The notes beneath the pieces were generated by a model that did not search any database, was not told where the DNA came from, and saw only the letters and a list, made by a program, of their open reading frames with translations. Positions 61,932-64,000 of a stretch of DNA of 64,000 nt are shown here, in pieces. This DNA comes from Methanothrix sp. GTDB lineage: Archaea > Halobacteriota > Methanosarcinia > Methanotrichales > Methanotrichaceae. The stretch spans positions 37,376-101,375 of the forward strand of contig JAPKXZ010000052.1 of the NCBI GenBank assembly GCA_026394555.1, in the 5' to 3' direction. Numbering within the stretch: the first letter of the stretch is position 1; each line of letters opens with the position of its first letter. Both the position numbers and the translations under genes were made by a program.

Positions 61932-64000
61932 CTATTCTTTTACCTCCAGCACAACCTTCTTCAGGGTCCCTGTAAATTCGAAGGGACTCTTATAGCTCTC
62001 TGTCACCGGCGTTAGACGGTCTGTGCCAATCTCAAGTCCCTCCTCCCAGGAGTAGATGTTGGGCACAGTCGGAGCGATTGTGGCTTTACCTACCTCTTTG
62101 CCGTTTATGTAGAGCGTTCCAATGCCGGTGGCTCCGGTGTTATTTGAGAAATCAGCCTTTGCGGTCTTATCGAAGCTGAAGCCCAGAGTTGATGGCCCAG
62201 TGGGAACTTTCGCTTCGGAGGTGATGGTAGTATGTCTTAGACCCAAGTAATTGTAGTCAAAGACGAGCTGATTGTTCTGAACGTAGAGTGTTAGTCCATT
62301 AAATCGCCCTCCAATGGAGAAGAGCACTCCCTCAGCACCTTTGTCTGGAATCTCGACCTCTGCATTGATGGTGTAGGAGCTAAATTTGGTATCAGGAATT
62401 CCGGGCTCTAAGATCGGAGCCATGCCCGGATAGTATGTAAATTTGCCCTTTGTACCATGTTCCATCAACATATGCATTCGATCATCAAGCGGCAGTACAT
62501 TGTATTTTCCGGCTTCTGCCCACCAGCGTTCCACCATCTCCTTAACCTTGGCAGGATTCTCTTCTGCTAAATTGTGCGTTTCGGAAACGTCCTGAGTGAG
62601 ATTATATAACTCCCAAACATCGTCGTCAAAGTTACCTCCTGAGCCGCGCGGATGGGCTGTTACCGCCTTCCAGCCATCATACCAGATTCCACGGCTGCCC
62701 AAGAGCGCGAAGTACTGGACATCTTTACGATTCGGTGCATCGGGCTGGTCGAAGGTATAGGCCATGCTAACCCCTTCTATTGGTTTTTGCGGTATGCCTT
62801 TATATACCTCAGGTGCCTTGATGCCGACTACTTCCAGAACCGTTGGAACAATGTCAATGGCGTGCGTGAATTGGGTTCGAACTGTTCCTTTGTCCTTTAT
62901 CCCTGCCGGGTAATAGATTATCAGCGGATCGTGGACGCCTCCTTCATGGGTCCACTGCTTGTAGAGCTTGAATGGCGTGTTGCCGGCCATAGCCCATCCT
63001 CTCGGATAGTGAGAGAAGGTCATGGGCCCGCCCAGTTCATCTATCTTATTGAGCAGGAAACTTACGTTCTCTTCCGGCATATTATTGAACGTCATATACT
63101 CGCTGAATGAGCCGTTCGTACCTCCCTCCATACTGGCGCCATTATCGGATACCAGGATGATCATGGTGTTGTTGATCTGATCCGTCTCCTCGAGATAATC
63201 GATGAGCCGACCGATCTGATAATCGGTGTGATCCAGGAATCCGGCATAAACCTCCATCATGCGAGCGAAAAGCTTCTTCTCATCTGCGGATAGACTGTCC
63301 CATGCCTTTACATCGGCATTGCGGGGTGGAAGCTTTGTGTTTTCCGGCACGATGCCCATAGCCTTCTGCCTGGCTAAGGTCTCGTTCCTGACAACATCCC
63401 AGCCCTGGTCGAACTTACCTTTGTACTTGTCTATGTACTCTCGGGGAGCCTGGTGTGGTGAGTGGCAGGCGCCGAAGGCCAGGTACATCAGGTAAGGCTT
63501 GCCTGGCTGTGCCGATTGCTGATCATTCACGTATTTTATGGCCTGGTCCACCAGATCTTGCGATAAGTGATAGCCTTCCTCGGGCGTGGCTGGCGGCTCG
63601 ATCTGGCGCGTATCAGCGATAAGAGTGGGGTACCATTGGTTGCTTTGAGCTTGCAGGAATCCATAGAAATGGTCGAAGCCCCGGCCAGTGGGCCAGTTGT
63701 CGTATGGACCTTCTGCGTTGATATCTTTGGTGGAAACGAGGTGCCATTTGCCCAGGGCAAATGTATTGTAGCCTACACCCTGAAGCATCTCGGCCAGTGT
63801 TGCTGTACTCTTGGAGAGGTTTCCGTTGTATCCGGGATAGCCGACCGCCATATCCGTCAGCGCGCCTATGCCTGCCGAATTATGATTTCTGCCGGTCATG
63901 AAGCATGCCCTAGACGGAGAGCATAGGGCGGTGGTGTGAAAGTTGCTGTAGCGTAGCCCGCCTTGGGCCAGACGATCGATATTCGGCGTCTCAATCGGAC
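61932..64000 (-). CDS. Arylsulfatase-type sulfatase, 5' end beyond window
   Basis: The ORF track starts at an internal ATG (63899). The frame is open to the window edge and upstream reads TPNIDRLAQGGLRYSNFHTTALCSPSRACFMTGRN, giving the CxPxR motif whose cysteine is converted to formylglycine. Other motifs are ALGKWHL, YLAFGACHSPHQ and ILVSDNGASMEGG (metal ligands). After about residue 500 a beta-rich, concanavalin-like module (FSSYTINAEVEIPDKGAEGVLF, GTLYINGKEVGKATI) follows. The N-terminus, and any signal peptide, lies outside. Substrate unknown. Confidence 0.9.
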   Translation of the reverse strand, partial: PIETPNIDRLAQGGLRYSNFHTTALCSPSRACFMTGRNHNSAGIGALTDMAVGYPGYNGNLSKSTATLAEMLQGVGYNTFALGKWHLVSTKDINAEGPYDNWPTGRGFDHFYGFLQAQSNQWYPTLIADTRQIEPPATPEEGYHLSQDLVDQAIKYVNDQQSAQPGKPYLMYLAFGACHSPHQAPREYIDKYKGKFDQGWDVVRNETLARQKAMGIVPENTKLPPRNADVKAWDSLSADEKKLFARMMEVYAGFLDHTDYQIGRLIDYLEETDQINNTMIILVSDNGASMEGGTNGSFSEYMTFNNMPEENVSFLLNKIDELGGPMTFSHYPRGWAMAGNTPFKLYKQWTHEGGVHDPLIIYYPAGIKDKGTVRTQFTHAIDIVPTVLEVVGIKAPEVYKGIPQKPIEGVSMAYTFDQPDAPNRKDVQYFALLGSRGIWYDGWKAVTAHPRGSGGNFDDDVWELYNLTQDVSETHNLAEENPAKVKEMVERWWAEAGKYNVLPLDDRMHMLMEHGTKGKFTYYPGMAPILEPGIPDTKFSSYTINAEVEIPDKGAEGVLFSIGGRFNGLTLYVQNNQLVFDYNYLGLRHTTITSEAKVPTGPSTLGFSFDKTAKADFSNNTGATGIGTLYINGKEVGKATIAPTVPNIYSWEEGLEIGTDRLTPVTESYKSPFEFTGTLKKVVLEVKE

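Overview
The window most likely comes from a Methanothrix (Methanosaeta)-type acetoclastic methanogen. The evidence is a full F420H2 dehydrogenase-like fpo operon with no fpoF or fpoO behind fpoN, a methyl-coenzyme M reductase (MCR) activation cluster (atwA plus methanogenesis marker genes 3, 6, 5, 15, 17 and 7), class II photolyase, NreA, deoxyhypusine synthase, very large PAS-rich hybrid histidine kinases and many secreted cysteine/tyrosine-rich proteins. The genus assignment is inferred from gene content; no rRNA is present.

Layout. 1-3.8 kb: 3' end of feoB, a secreted cysteine-repeat protein, uvrC and an AhpD-like protein without its cysteines. 3.8-11 kb: an accessory island of five toxin-antitoxin modules (DUF4258/YgiT-type, three paralogous hicBA pairs, one RelE-type pair) separated by a GC-rich mosaic repeat (called R1 here), ending in an AT-rich SIR2-domain gene. 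11.2-16 kb: cimA-ilvB-ilvN-ilvC operon for branched-chain amino acids. 16.2-18 kb: two related secreted proteins. 18-26.1 kb: long minus-strand run atwA-mmp3-mmp6-mmp5-mmp15-mmp17-mmp7, followed by an AhpD-like gene, a winged-helix gene and rlmH. 26.2-28.2 kb: membrane protein and photolyase. 28.4-37.3 kb: two paralogous hybrid histidine kinases with the wreckage of four genes between them (methylase tail, dinD, KilA-N, helicase/restriction head). 37.3-47.4 kb: SemiSWEET, a secreted protein with Dictyostelium-type CTDC repeats, nreA, a second secreted Tyr-rich protein, a solo TnpB element whose right end forms the 3' end of an esterase gene, small unknowns, ubiX, a nucleotidyltransferase and dys.

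47.5-57.9 kb holds the fpo operon (A, B, C-D fused, H, I, J1, J2, K, L, M, N). The missing electron-input subunit FpoF and a lysine/alanine-rich tail on FpoI fit a ferredoxin-fed proton-pumping complex. 57.9-61 kb is a second toxin-antitoxin island with a different GC-rich repeat (R2): hicB with a nonsense-mutated hicA, a decayed nucleotidyltransferase, a RelE pair and a GNAT-toxin pair. 61-64 kb has a secreted DJ-1/PfpI protein, a perfect 18-bp hairpin and a sulfatase that runs off the window.

The core genes link energy conservation (fpo), MCR activation (atwA/mmp) and biosynthesis (ilv/cimA). The accessory material is concentrated in the two repeat-bearing islands and the decayed defence genes between the kinases. 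All names rest on motif and family recognition by eye; no database search was run.
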